From: Desulfobulbaceae bacterium BRH_c16a
GTDB lineage: Bacteria > Desulfobacterota > Desulfobulbia > Desulfobulbales > Desulfocapsaceae
Direction of reading: 5' to 3'
Length of the DNA: 64,000 nucleotides
Assembly (NCBI GenBank): GCA_000961725.1
Contig: LADS01000049.1
Span: 62,001-126,000 of the forward strand
Shown here piece by piece: positions 26,967-34,605 of the stretch. The position numbers and the translations under genes are program-made. Under the pieces are notes generated by a model. The model searched no databases. It was not told the DNA's origin and saw only the letters and a list, made by a program, of their open reading frames with translations. Every line of letters starts with the position of its first letter. The first letter of the stretch is position 1.

Positions 26967-27998
26967 TTACTCCATTTTTTTCACGAGCAAATTAACTTCT
27001 TCGGTGCTTACGCGTTCAAGACTGGCCACCATGGTGCGGGAGATTGTATCAAGAGTGCCCGTGGCTGTTACCCGGAAGAAAGAACTCCGGGTAGTCACTA
27101 AATTTGCATTTATCTCGATATCTCCAGGCCAACCGCCGATACTTTTATACCAGTCCGGACGAGCAAGCTGCTCTTCGTTCTCTTTATCTTTTCTGTAGTC
27201 GTCAATCTCTTCAGCCAACTCATCGCTGATAAGCGACTCAAGGCTTTTGATAAGCAACGGGGCAGCTGTATTGAGGTTTATTTTGCCGTCGGTGCCATAC
27301 ACCGTAAGATAATCGGCCAACCCTGCAGCCTCGCCTGAACCGAACAGCAATTCCGGGGTAACTCCTTTTATCAGGAGTAATTCCTCTATATATTGCAATG
27401 GTTGATTTCTACAGGCATAAGGTGTTTCAAGCGATTGATAATAGCTTGATTCGGCACCGTACTCCGATTCTTCGTCGTTCGCATCGATCCAGTCGACAAT
27501 TGCATCGACTATATTCTGTGCTTCCGCTTCGTCCTCTACCGGAAAATTGCCTGAAAGCAACAATCTTTTGAAAATACCGCGGATCTCCAGGGCAGTTGCC
27601 GCATCTACTCCTTGTTGGGCCTCGCCCTCTTTACCGACAAGATTGTTAATCGGCAATCGCCCCGAAAGATCATCGATCTTAATCCTCATATTTCCGGTCG
27701 GAAAGAGTTCATTGAACTGTTCCTTTTCCAATTCCGCCCAGCTGTCGTGAAACGAATCGATCTCATTTTCGGCTGCGTCGTTCTGTAACACCGCAATCGC
27801 TATATTCACTCCGGAGTCGGCAATTGCAGTGAGTTGAGTACCCCTCATATAATTATGGGAAGCCACAAATCTATTCCAGGTTGTTTTCTGAAACTGCACA
27901 GTTAAGGCTACCAGGAGCGCTACAGTCATAATCGTGATAAGAAGCGCCATACCTCGTTCGTTCCGCCAGACATGTGTGATGTGTTCTTCTGCCTTCAC
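26967..27998 (-). CDS. gspK: Minor pseudopilin GspK, 343 aa
   Basis: Prepilin leader ends NERG, then MALLITIMTVALLVALTVQF. The residue at +5 is not glutamate, which is normal for GspK, the tip pseudopilin. The large alpha domain carries DDLSGRLPINNLVG, AIVDWIDANDEESEYGAESS and the helix-hairpin-helix-like VYGTDGKINLNTAAPLLIKS, all typical. It follows gspJ by 14 bases and precedes gspL. Confidence 0.93.
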   Translation of the reverse strand: MKAEEHITHVWRNERGMALLITIMTVALLVALTVQFQKTTWNRFVASHNYMRGTQLTAIADSGVNIAIAVLQNDAAENEIDSFHDSWAELEKEQFNELFPTGNMRIKIDDLSGRLPINNLVGKEGEAQQGVDAATALEIRGIFKRLLLSGNFPVEDEAEAQNIVDAIVDWIDANDEESEYGAESSYYQSLETPYACRNQPLQYIEELLLIKGVTPELLFGSGEAAGLADYLTVYGTDGKINLNTAAPLLIKSLESLISDELAEEIDDYRKDKENEEQLARPDWYKSIGGWPGDIEINANLVTTRSSFFRVTATGTLDTISRTMVASLERVSTEEVNLLVKKME

Positions 27999-28012
27999 CT
28001 TCCCGGCACCCC

Positions 28013-28708
28013 TTATTCCTTGTCCTTTGCCCTTTGCGGCAAAGCCACTGCGGTTTTAAACACAGTTCCATCTTCACTCTCGATCGATCGGGCAAAAACA
28101 AGTTTCACATACACCAGTGCCGGCAGCAACGGCTCGAGCGGCGGCTGCCCTTCTTCAGGTTTTTCCCTGCCGTCATCACTTTGCCACTCATCCGATTCAT
28201 TGCCATCCGCATCGAGATAAGAAAAATTCACTTCCTTCAACCCTGCCCCGAGAATTTCCATGGGCGACTCAACCGCCTCTTTCTCCATGCCAGGCAAAAG
28301 AACCCTGTCCGAGCGGTAAAGGTCTAAAAGGCCGCTTTCGTCATTTTGCCGGGCGGTAAAGGTAATTGCCGCATATCCGGCCTGAGATTCCTTTTTGTTT
28401 AAAGCAAGGTGGGAGGAAGATATGAATGTCATACTGTCGCCGCGAGCTCCGGAAAGATCGTGCCGTTCCCCGTTCAATTCGCCCCCCGGACCGGCCACTA
28501 TGGACCTGAGATCATCGGTTATTCTCTCCATCGCAACATGGGCATTGCGAGATATGGTCAGGTGTGACTCGGATCCTTGTATAACCTTGAATGTTGCCCG
28601 GTAGGCTCCGTAAACCGAAGAAATTACAATCGCAAATATAGAAATGGCCATCAGCAGTTCTATCAGCGTGAAGCCTTGGTCGGCATTCTTGTTGCCGCAT
28701 CGATTCAT
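28013..28708 (-). CDS. gspJ: Minor pseudopilin GspJ, 231 aa
   Basis: Prepilin cleavage and methylation motif DQG-FTLIELLMAISIFAIV near residue 12, with glutamate at +5. The rest is a beta-rich pseudopilin head (HVAMERITDDLRSIVAGPGG). GspJ forms the pseudopilus tip with GspI and GspK. Start one base after the gspI stop. Confidence 0.92.
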   Translation of the reverse strand: MNRCGNKNADQGFTLIELLMAISIFAIVISSVYGAYRATFKVIQGSESHLTISRNAHVAMERITDDLRSIVAGPGGELNGERHDLSGARGDSMTFISSSHLALNKKESQAGYAAITFTARQNDESGLLDLYRSDRVLLPGMEKEAVESPMEILGAGLKEVNFSYLDADGNESDEWQSDDGREKPEEGQPPLEPLLPALVYVKLVFARSIESEDGTVFKTAVALPQRAKDKE

Positions 28709-28709
28709 T

Positions 28710-29147
28710 TCAGTTCAGCCATCGGCCATAGCAGGTGAGCGTATAGCTGTAAGGGGTTTCATTCCACGACACGGTAAGCGCAACCTTCTGCAACGGCATT
28801 TCCATCTGTGCCAGGGTCTCAGGGGTATCGAATACTGCATCCTCCACCTCCATCTTCCAGCTGTACTTCGAAAAATCCTCGCCAAAATCTCCTTCGTCAT
28901 TGGCGGCAACGATGGTGCCGCTTTCCAATTCGGCACGTTTTAACGACGCCAGCATAGGGGCAACGATATTGAACTGGGCCTCGGTCGCATGAGAAAGACT
29001 TCTTGATTGCGAACCAAGAAGAGTGACCAGCGAGATTGCAATAATTGAAACGGCAATCATCACCTCCAGGAGAGTGAACGCCCGTTCGGTACCTGCAGCC
29101 GAAAAAACATGACGAAAGGTTGTTTTACCCATATTACGAGAGCACAA
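28710..29147 (-). CDS. gspI: Minor pseudopilin GspI, 145 aa
   Basis: Hydrophobic N-terminal helix FTLLEVMIAVSIIAISLVTL after a short leader. The residue before the cleavage site is alanine (ERA-FTLLE) instead of the usual glycine, which may affect processing by the prepilin peptidase. Start is TTG 29147 with GAGGGG just upstream, or ATG 29132 (MGKTTFRHV). It lies between gspH and gspJ. Confidence 0.88.
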   Translation of the reverse strand: MCSRNMGKTTFRHVFSAAGTERAFTLLEVMIAVSIIAISLVTLLGSQSRSLSHATEAQFNIVAPMLASLKRAELESGTIVAANDEGDFGEDFSKYSWKMEVEDAVFDTPETLAQMEMPLQKVALTVSWNETPYSYTLTCYGRWLN

Positions 29148-29155
29148 ATGGCCCC

Positions 29156-29704
29156 TCAGGGACTATCGGTTACGGTGACTGAATCGAGAAACGGAAAAAA
29201 CTGAACAATCAGTTGGTTCCCATCCTCATCTTCTATTCCCACACGAGCCCGCTGCATATATCCCTGCTTGCTGATCCAGATGACTGTCTGGTTGTCTTGA
29301 GATGATCCATCTTCCCCTATCCATATGCCCGAGATACTCACCGTTTCCGGGAGACGAAGTTCATTTTCCCGGCGAGTCTCGGTCTCCTCTTCCTCCCGGC
29401 GAGTATCAGCTTCCCCTTCCTTGCTGCTGTTGTCGTCCATCTCATACCAGATTCGCTTTTCAGACTCACTGATATGGAGCAGATACGGCTGCTGGTGGCG
29501 AACAGCCAACTCCCTCACTCCGTTGGCAAGACCAATAAGGTTGCGCGCCGTACTCTTCAGCGGGTCGGAAAAAAACGTCATCCGCAACGAGGGGATGCTG
29601 AATGAAAGCATGATACCGATCAGCGCACAAACCACCACCAGTTCAAGGAGAGTAAATCCCCGCTCGGCTTGCTCTCTCATTGGACAATTTGACGACAATA
29701 TCAC
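29156..29704 (-). CDS. gspH: Minor pseudopilin GspH, 182 aa
   Basis: Leader then cleavage motif ERG-FTLLELVVVCALIGIM with glutamate at +5. The central part contains an unusually charged stretch (EGEADTRREEEETETRREN). The start may be GTG 29704, overlapping the gspG stop, or ATG 29680 (MREQAERGF). GspH joins the major pseudopilin to the tip. Call rests on motif, size and order. Confidence 0.87.
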   Translation of the reverse strand: MILSSNCPMREQAERGFTLLELVVVCALIGIMLSFSIPSLRMTFFSDPLKSTARNLIGLANGVRELAVRHQQPYLLHISESEKRIWYEMDDNSSKEGEADTRREEEETETRRENELRLPETVSISGIWIGEDGSSQDNQTVIWISKQGYMQRARVGIEDEDGNQLIVQFFPFLDSVTVTDSP

Positions 29705-30171
29705 TCAATTTCCCAGCTATTGACATCCTTTCCAGTACCCTCTCCCCCAGCCTCGCCATCCGCACCGTAGGAACTGAGATCGAAATCACCGTTTAATCCC
29801 GGGCTGAGGTAGACAAAAGAGTTGCCCCACGGATCAAGGGGTAATTTGGCTTTTTCCAAATATCCTCCATCACGCCATTTGGCGGCAAGTTGTCCGGTCG
29901 CGGGGGGAGCAATCAGCGCCTGAAGCCCCTGATCGGTGGAAGGATACGTTCCATTATCGAGCTTGTACATGTTGAGTGCCGTTTCAAACGCCTGAATCTG
30001 GAGCGCCGCTTTAGTCCTTTTTGCTTCCTCCGGATGACCCATAATTTTCGGGCCGATATATCCGGCAAGAATTCCTATAATTACAAGCACAACTAAAAGT
30101 TCAATCAGTGTAAAACCTGCTTCCCCGCCCTTTTTGCCGATTTTCCAACACCTATCTTGTTCAATTTTCAT
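29701..30171 (-). CDS. gspG: Major pseudopilin GspG, 156 aa
   Basis: Cleavage motif EAG-FTLIELLVVLVIIGIL followed by the strongly conserved GspG core: PEEAKRTKAALQIQAFETAL, YKLDNGTYPSTDQGLQALI, and LDPWGNSFVYLSPG with calcium-site residues toward the end (SSYGADGEAGGEGTGKDVNS). It builds the pseudopilus shaft. First of the pseudopilin genes, directly after the delta-60 repeat protein. Confidence 0.96.
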   Translation of the reverse strand: MKIEQDRCWKIGKKGGEAGFTLIELLVVLVIIGILAGYIGPKIMGHPEEAKRTKAALQIQAFETALNMYKLDNGTYPSTDQGLQALIAPPATGQLAAKWRDGGYLEKAKLPLDPWGNSFVYLSPGLNGDFDLSSYGADGEAGGEGTGKDVNSWEIE

Positions 30172-30190
30172 GCAGAAATAACCATATTCC

Positions 30191-32329
30191 TTAAGTTTGA
30201 GTTCTTATTGATTTCACCGACCACAGGCCGATACCTGCCGTCAGCAGGCAAAGCTTGGTGACGGCGCTCGTTTTCAGGATAAAATACGCCAGCAGTATAA
30301 TGGGTAACAGGATAACACGTACCACGGTGCGCAACACCTCATATTCGGCGATAAAGCCGGCTATGCCGGGAGAGACGCCATAGTACATTCCCACGAGTCG
30401 TTTGCCTATACTGTTGGCCATCATAACCCTGTCGCGAAATTCTCTCAAAATCAGTACATGCCTTTCAAGCATGGAGCCATAGGCGGCTGTTGCGATGAAA
30501 CAGGCGTCTTCCGTTTTGAATATAACATTATTGCCGTAAATCACTGTATCATCCGATAAAACGGCATACGCTCTTACGTAATAAACAGTATTGGGTGTAA
30601 TTTGCTCAATGATACTGCCGAAGGAGCCTACACCGCTGCCATCTTCGGTTTGACCCGATTCGACGGTTTCATAAACAAATGTCTCGCTCTCGGGAAAAAT
30701 CGAATTTTCCGTGTCCGTGTCCGTGTCCGTCGGCGGTTCGGTGGTGTCCTCTTCAGTCTCATCAAAAACAGGATCTTCCGCTATACCGAAAACAACACCT
30801 CGAAGGATAACGCCGGGGAGCTCGCACGTTGGAAAGCAGGTATCGAAGCAGGTGGCAGGATCGGGGTCCTCGCTGCATGAAGCGGTGCAGGCGTCGGCAC
30901 ACAAACCGGTTCCGAAATCGGTGATAGTTCCACCGGAAACTGCGCTCACCCTGGTAACGTCGGTGACTTGCCTGGTAACGACCGTATACCCGGCTGTGGA
31001 AACTCCTTCAGATCCTGAAACCGGCCCGGCTTGAGCATTCAGTATATTCCCGCCGGTGAACCGGAGCAAGGCAAAATCGGTATTGCCGCTTATTCCGGTG
31101 GAACCCGCTACAAAGACTGAACCGTCGGACATTGCCGCCAGAGCATTCCCGACATCGTGAGTGTTGGCAAGATCGGCCGTTATGTACGTCGCCGAGAGTG
31201 TGTTCCCGCCTGTGGGTTCGTTATTTTTGGCGAGCGTCAACAAAAAAACATCTTTGCCCTGATCGGTTGCTGCAAATCCGACAATTAAAAGATTGCCATT
31301 GCCATCAAAGGTTATCGCCTGCCCCACATTCTCGGCTTCCAGAGTGCTCCGATAGATTGCCGATGCCCCAAAATCCGCATTGAACGTCCCGTCTGCAGTA
31401 ATACCTGCCACAAATGTTTCTCGATAACTGCCGTTGTTCACTTCCCCTGCAACAAAAAGGCGGCCGGCGGGATCAACCGTGACATCATGGATTATCGAAT
31501 CGCTCCCCTCCAGGGGAACTATGAATTGTCCTTTTTCACCGAATTGCTCATCGACGGTGCCGTCCTGGTTGAGACGCAATATTCCGGCCTCGGCAATACC
31601 ACCTGATGCAAAAGATCCGACCACCACTATTTTCCCATCGGGCTGGATCGACATTGCCCTTAATTCAGAATCATAATCATAAGGGACGACTGAAATTCCA
31701 GCCTCGCCGAAATTCTCATCATATTGCCCTTCGGCAGTCAGCTTCACAACAATTCCAGCGGTTTCCGCACCGCTATCCTTAACTATTGTGCCGGCAACAA
31801 AAATTGTTCCGTCGTCCGCTATCTTTACCGCAGAAGCATTCGCTTCACCATCTGCAAGCGGAAGAAGCAGCTGACCGTTATCGGCAAACAGGTTGTCCGG
31901 AAAACCATCCGGTGTAAGCCGAATCAAAGCTATAGTATTTCCTTCAGCAACCGCAGAACCTGCTACAACAATTTTTCCATCACTCTGTACCGCAAGACTC
32001 CTCGCTCGAGTACCCCCGGAGCCAATGCTGTGAGTAAATATACCATCGTTGTTGAAATCCTTGTCCAATTCTCCGGTGGGCAGATATCGGGCGACTGCAA
32101 GGTTTTTCACCGCGCCGTTATCATATTCGCCGACGACTATTATTTTTCCGTCTGCTTGCAGGGCTATGGCGAAGATCTCATCCTCGCCACTGCCAAAATC
32201 CTGTACAATGAAACCATTCTCACCAAAGGTATCATCAAGCTGAGTCACTGCCTGACCTGCATCGTTAAACAATACGAAGACAACGAAAAAAACAACCAGC
32301 CATCTCATGATTCCCCGAGTCTGTTTCAT
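30191..32329 (-). CDS. Secreted delta-60 repeat protein with CFI-box-like C-terminal region, 712 aa
   Basis: Signal-like N-terminus (MRWLVVFFVVFVLFNDAGQA), then about six 55-60-residue delta-60 repeats of the form LQADGKIIVVG...VARYLPTGELDKDF, likely a beta-propeller in roughly residues 30-380. Next come a cysteine-rich stretch (CADACTASCSEDPDPATC), an acidic low-complexity run with DTDTDT, and a fibronectin-like piece (TPNTVYYVRAYAV). The last ~103 residues begin ACFIATAAYGS, with LREFRDR and YYGVSPGIAGFIAEYE, matching what is annotated as CFI-box-CTERM, then two hydrophobic segments. The start is ATG 32329 behind GAGG; GTG 32335 and ATG 32308 are alternatives. It sits inside the secretion operon between gspF and gspG, so it may be cargo or a surface accessory. 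Function unproven. Confidence 0.8.
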   Translation of the reverse strand: MKQTRGIMRWLVVFFVVFVLFNDAGQAVTQLDDTFGENGFIVQDFGSGEDEIFAIALQADGKIIVVGEYDNGAVKNLAVARYLPTGELDKDFNNDGIFTHSIGSGGTRARSLAVQSDGKIVVAGSAVAEGNTIALIRLTPDGFPDNLFADNGQLLLPLADGEANASAVKIADDGTIFVAGTIVKDSGAETAGIVVKLTAEGQYDENFGEAGISVVPYDYDSELRAMSIQPDGKIVVVGSFASGGIAEAGILRLNQDGTVDEQFGEKGQFIVPLEGSDSIIHDVTVDPAGRLFVAGEVNNGSYRETFVAGITADGTFNADFGASAIYRSTLEAENVGQAITFDGNGNLLIVGFAATDQGKDVFLLTLAKNNEPTGGNTLSATYITADLANTHDVGNALAAMSDGSVFVAGSTGISGNTDFALLRFTGGNILNAQAGPVSGSEGVSTAGYTVVTRQVTDVTRVSAVSGGTITDFGTGLCADACTASCSEDPDPATCFDTCFPTCELPGVILRGVVFGIAEDPVFDETEEDTTEPPTDTDTDTENSIFPESETFVYETVESGQTEDGSGVGSFGSIIEQITPNTVYYVRAYAVLSDDTVIYGNNVIFKTEDACFIATAAYGSMLERHVLILREFRDRVMMANSIGKRLVGMYYGVSPGIAGFIAEYEVLRTVVRVILLPIILLAYFILKTSAVTKLCLLTAGIGLWSVKSIRTQT
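30708..30733 (-). repeat. Six-base microsatellite in the delta-60 gene
   Basis: About four copies of GTGTCC on the plus strand encode the DTDTDT run. Copies are multiples of three, so slippage would change linker length without frameshift. Confidence 0.75.
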
Positions 32330-32442
32330 TTGCACCCTCGACTGTTAAAGTTCAGGATCATTGTCAACCCGTTGGCATTATTACCATATACCCTTTTACG
32401 CAGAACTCGCCAAAAGCACAATGAATTGTTGCATAGAGGTTC

Positions 32443-33666
32443 CTATCCAACCATCTGGTTCATTTCAAAAATTGGCAATAATATTGAAAGAACAATAAAA
32501 CCTACGGCCAGGCCCATCCCGACGATCATCAGTGGTTCGATCAAAGAAGTCATCCCGACGATAGCTATTTCAACGTCTCTCTCGTATGCTTTCGAGACCT
32601 TTTTCAGCATACCTTCCAGGTTCCCGCTCTGCTCTCCAACTGCAATCATCTGAATAAACATCGGCGGGAACCATTCGGAATTAGACAATGCCACCGTCAT
32701 GCTCTGACCTTTCCGTATTTGCTCCATCGCCTCATCGATTACTTTCGAGATATGAACATTATCCACCAGAGCCTGTACTATCTGCATAGACATCATAAGT
32801 CCCACCCCGCTCTCCAGCAGACTTCCCAGGGTGGATGAAAATCTTGCAAGAATCACCTTCTGATGAACAGGGCCTAAAATAAAAGATTTTAATTTGATAA
32901 AATCCCATAATCTTTTTCCTGAAGGTTTGCCGATAAGATATCGCAGGCCCATCAAAATCAGGGTGACTAGTATAAGTACTGCCCACCAGTAAATCTTCAG
33001 AAAATCGCTCAAACCAATGAGAAAAAGCGTCGGCAAAGGCAGCACCCTGTTCATCTCGCTGAATACCTGTGTAATATTGGGCACAATGTAAGTAATGAGA
33101 ATAAAGAGGATTGCAGATCCAATCACCCCCATAAACACCGGATAAACCAAGGCCGCTCGAAATCTTCCCTGTAACTCATCCCGTTTTTCGGCAAAATCGG
33201 CAAGACGTTCTAGAACTATATCCAAGGTTCCGGATGCTTCCCCGGCACGCACCATATTGATAAAGACGGACGAAAATATCTTCGGATGTTCTCCCAGCGC
33301 ATTGGTCAAGCTGTTTCCCTCATTCACCGCCCCCTTGATTTGCGCTATCACCTTCTTCAGCATAGCGTTGCGCGTTTGTGCAATCAGCGAATCCAGCGCC
33401 TGAACCAGAGGGATACCGGCTCCCAGCAATGTTGAAAGCTGCCGGGTCATGAGGCTTACTTCCTCGGACTTGACACGCCCGAACAGAATCATACCCGGTT
33501 TCCGGCCACCGGCTTTACTTCGCTCCATACTCGTCAAGGCGATCGACACCGGGTACTTCCCCAACGAACGAAGTTTTGTTCTTGCCTGGGATTCACTGTT
33601 TGCGTCGATAATCCCTTTCTGATTCTTACCTTTTGAGTCAAGCGCTCGGTATTCAAAAACTGCCAT
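32443..33666 (-). CDS. gspF: Type II secretion platform protein GspF, 407 aa
   Basis: Inner-membrane platform protein with two homologous helical domains. It begins MAVFEYRALDSKGKNQKGII, carries TRQLSTLLGAGIPLVQALDS, and has three membrane segments (about residues 170-195, 220-240, 375-400). Length is standard. ATG 33666 has AAGGGG upstream. It is the first gene of the operon; the gap of about 113 bases before the delta-60 gene is larger than elsewhere in the operon. Confidence 0.95.
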   Translation of the reverse strand: MAVFEYRALDSKGKNQKGIIDANSESQARTKLRSLGKYPVSIALTSMERSKAGGRKPGMILFGRVKSEEVSLMTRQLSTLLGAGIPLVQALDSLIAQTRNAMLKKVIAQIKGAVNEGNSLTNALGEHPKIFSSVFINMVRAGEASGTLDIVLERLADFAEKRDELQGRFRAALVYPVFMGVIGSAILFILITYIVPNITQVFSEMNRVLPLPTLFLIGLSDFLKIYWWAVLILVTLILMGLRYLIGKPSGKRLWDFIKLKSFILGPVHQKVILARFSSTLGSLLESGVGLMMSMQIVQALVDNVHISKVIDEAMEQIRKGQSMTVALSNSEWFPPMFIQMIAVGEQSGNLEGMLKKVSKAYERDVEIAIVGMTSLIEPLMIVGMGLAVGFIVLSILLPIFEMNQMVG

Positions 33667-33890
33667 ACTACCCCTTCATTTCAAGAAAGCGAACTCCATC
33701 ACATTCGTTGAGACCTGTTAAAAAACAGGTCCCTTCTTCTTCGCACGGAACCGGCTGCCGGAGTCTTTTCAAAGAGCAAATCCATCGAACCCCTGAAAAC
33801 ATCAGGAAAAGCATGGTGACTCGCACTGATCATACTCAGTCTCCGGCACGAGTTATACTTGCACCGAGAAAAGCTGACCAAGTGCGGGAT

Positions 33891-33919
33891 AGCATATCTC
33901 ATCCCTAACAACATCACAA
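33891..33919 (-). promoter_or_regulatory. Predicted promoter of the gsp operon
   Basis: On the minus strand TTGTGA (33914-33919) and TATGCT (33891-33896) with a 17-base spacer, each four of six to consensus. About 215 bases of leader would precede gspF, including the hairpin at 33712-33731. Confidence 0.45.
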
Positions 33920-33922
33920 GTG

Positions 33923-33957
33923 TTTTCCTATCACGTTTAGTATCATTTTCCTATCAC
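33923..33957 (-). promoter_or_regulatory. Two 12-base direct repeats upstream of the gsp promoter
   Basis: GTGATAGGAAAA (minus strand) occurs at 33923-33934 and 33946-33957, 23 bases apart, about two helical turns. Relative to the predicted start they centre near -43 and -66, a usual place for an activator dimer. Confidence 0.5.
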
Positions 33958-34442
33958 AATTGTGAATCGTATATGCATCTCATCCGCATCGTCCATATAC
34001 GCTTGGGAAGTGGCTGAGAAAGCTATGGACGGAACATAATGCTATCATCCGGTCAAACGCCGGGGGAATCACTTCGCAGGAAAAGCCATTCTGATGAACT
34101 TACATCTCAAAACCACGCTGAGGGCACCTTTCCTCAGCTTCTGAAGCCGTCTAAATTCTACTAGAGGGATAATGCATAATCGAGCAAATTCAAGCAATAT
34201 GTAAAAAATGAGAAGCACATTCGCCGGAACAGATTGAATTTCAACAAAAACTCGATTATCGCCGCCTGAAAGCTTGGACGCGAAGCAATGGAAAAATTGG
34301 CAGCAGATCGAAGCCGGGATCAGCTAGATCCATGAAGATCTTTATGAGATGTCTTCGGTGTTATACCGTTCGAGCTATTTACGCAATTAACGGGCAATGG
34401 AGAACGAAAAATGCGGGACAGAGGCGGAAAAGACAGACCACC

Positions 34443-34480
34443 AAAAAAAAAGGACCTGCAGTCGTTGACTGCAGGTCCTT
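34443..34480 (-). terminator. Rho-independent terminator of tRNA-Arg
   Basis: On minus, a stem of about 14 bases (AAGGACCTGCAGTC pairing with GACTGCAGGTCCTT, three-base loop) runs into a T tract (A run at 34443-34451 on plus), seven bases after the tRNA 3' end. Confidence 0.95.
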
Positions 34481-34486
34481 GAAATT

Positions 34487-34563
34487 TGGTACACCAGGCA
34501 GGATTCGAACCTGCGACCACCTGATTCGTAGTCAGGTACTCTATCCAGCTGAGCTACTGGTGC
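34487..34563 (-). tRNA. tRNA-Arg (anticodon ACG), CCA encoded
   Basis: Acceptor GCACCAG pairs with CTGGTGT, followed by discriminator A and encoded CCA. Anticodon stem CCTGA/TCAGG closes loop CTACGAA with anticodon ACG, whose A34 is normally edited to inosine. T arm GCAGG-TTCGAAT-CCTGC. Confidence 0.97.
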
Positions 34564-34576
34564 TTGGGCGAGTTGG

Positions 34577-34605
34577 TATATACCCTACATCGAGAGCTAA
34601 CTCAA
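34577..34605 (-). promoter_or_regulatory. Promoter of tRNA-Arg, overlapping the RNase E/G stop
   Basis: On minus TTGAGT (34600-34605), 17-base spacer, TATATA (34577-34582), 13 bases before the mature tRNA. The -35 element overlaps the last codons of the RNase E/G gene. Confidence 0.65.

Larger units (their letters stand above)
33667..34486. other. Non-coding gap upstream of the secretion operon
   Basis: About 820 bases without a convincing gene. It holds a perfect hairpin GACCTGTT-AAAA-AACAGGTC (33712-33731), the predicted gsp promoter and direct repeats, a loose inverted pair TAATCGAG/CTCGATTA (34177-34184 and 34251-34258), and the tRNA-Arg terminator at its right end. Confidence 0.65.
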
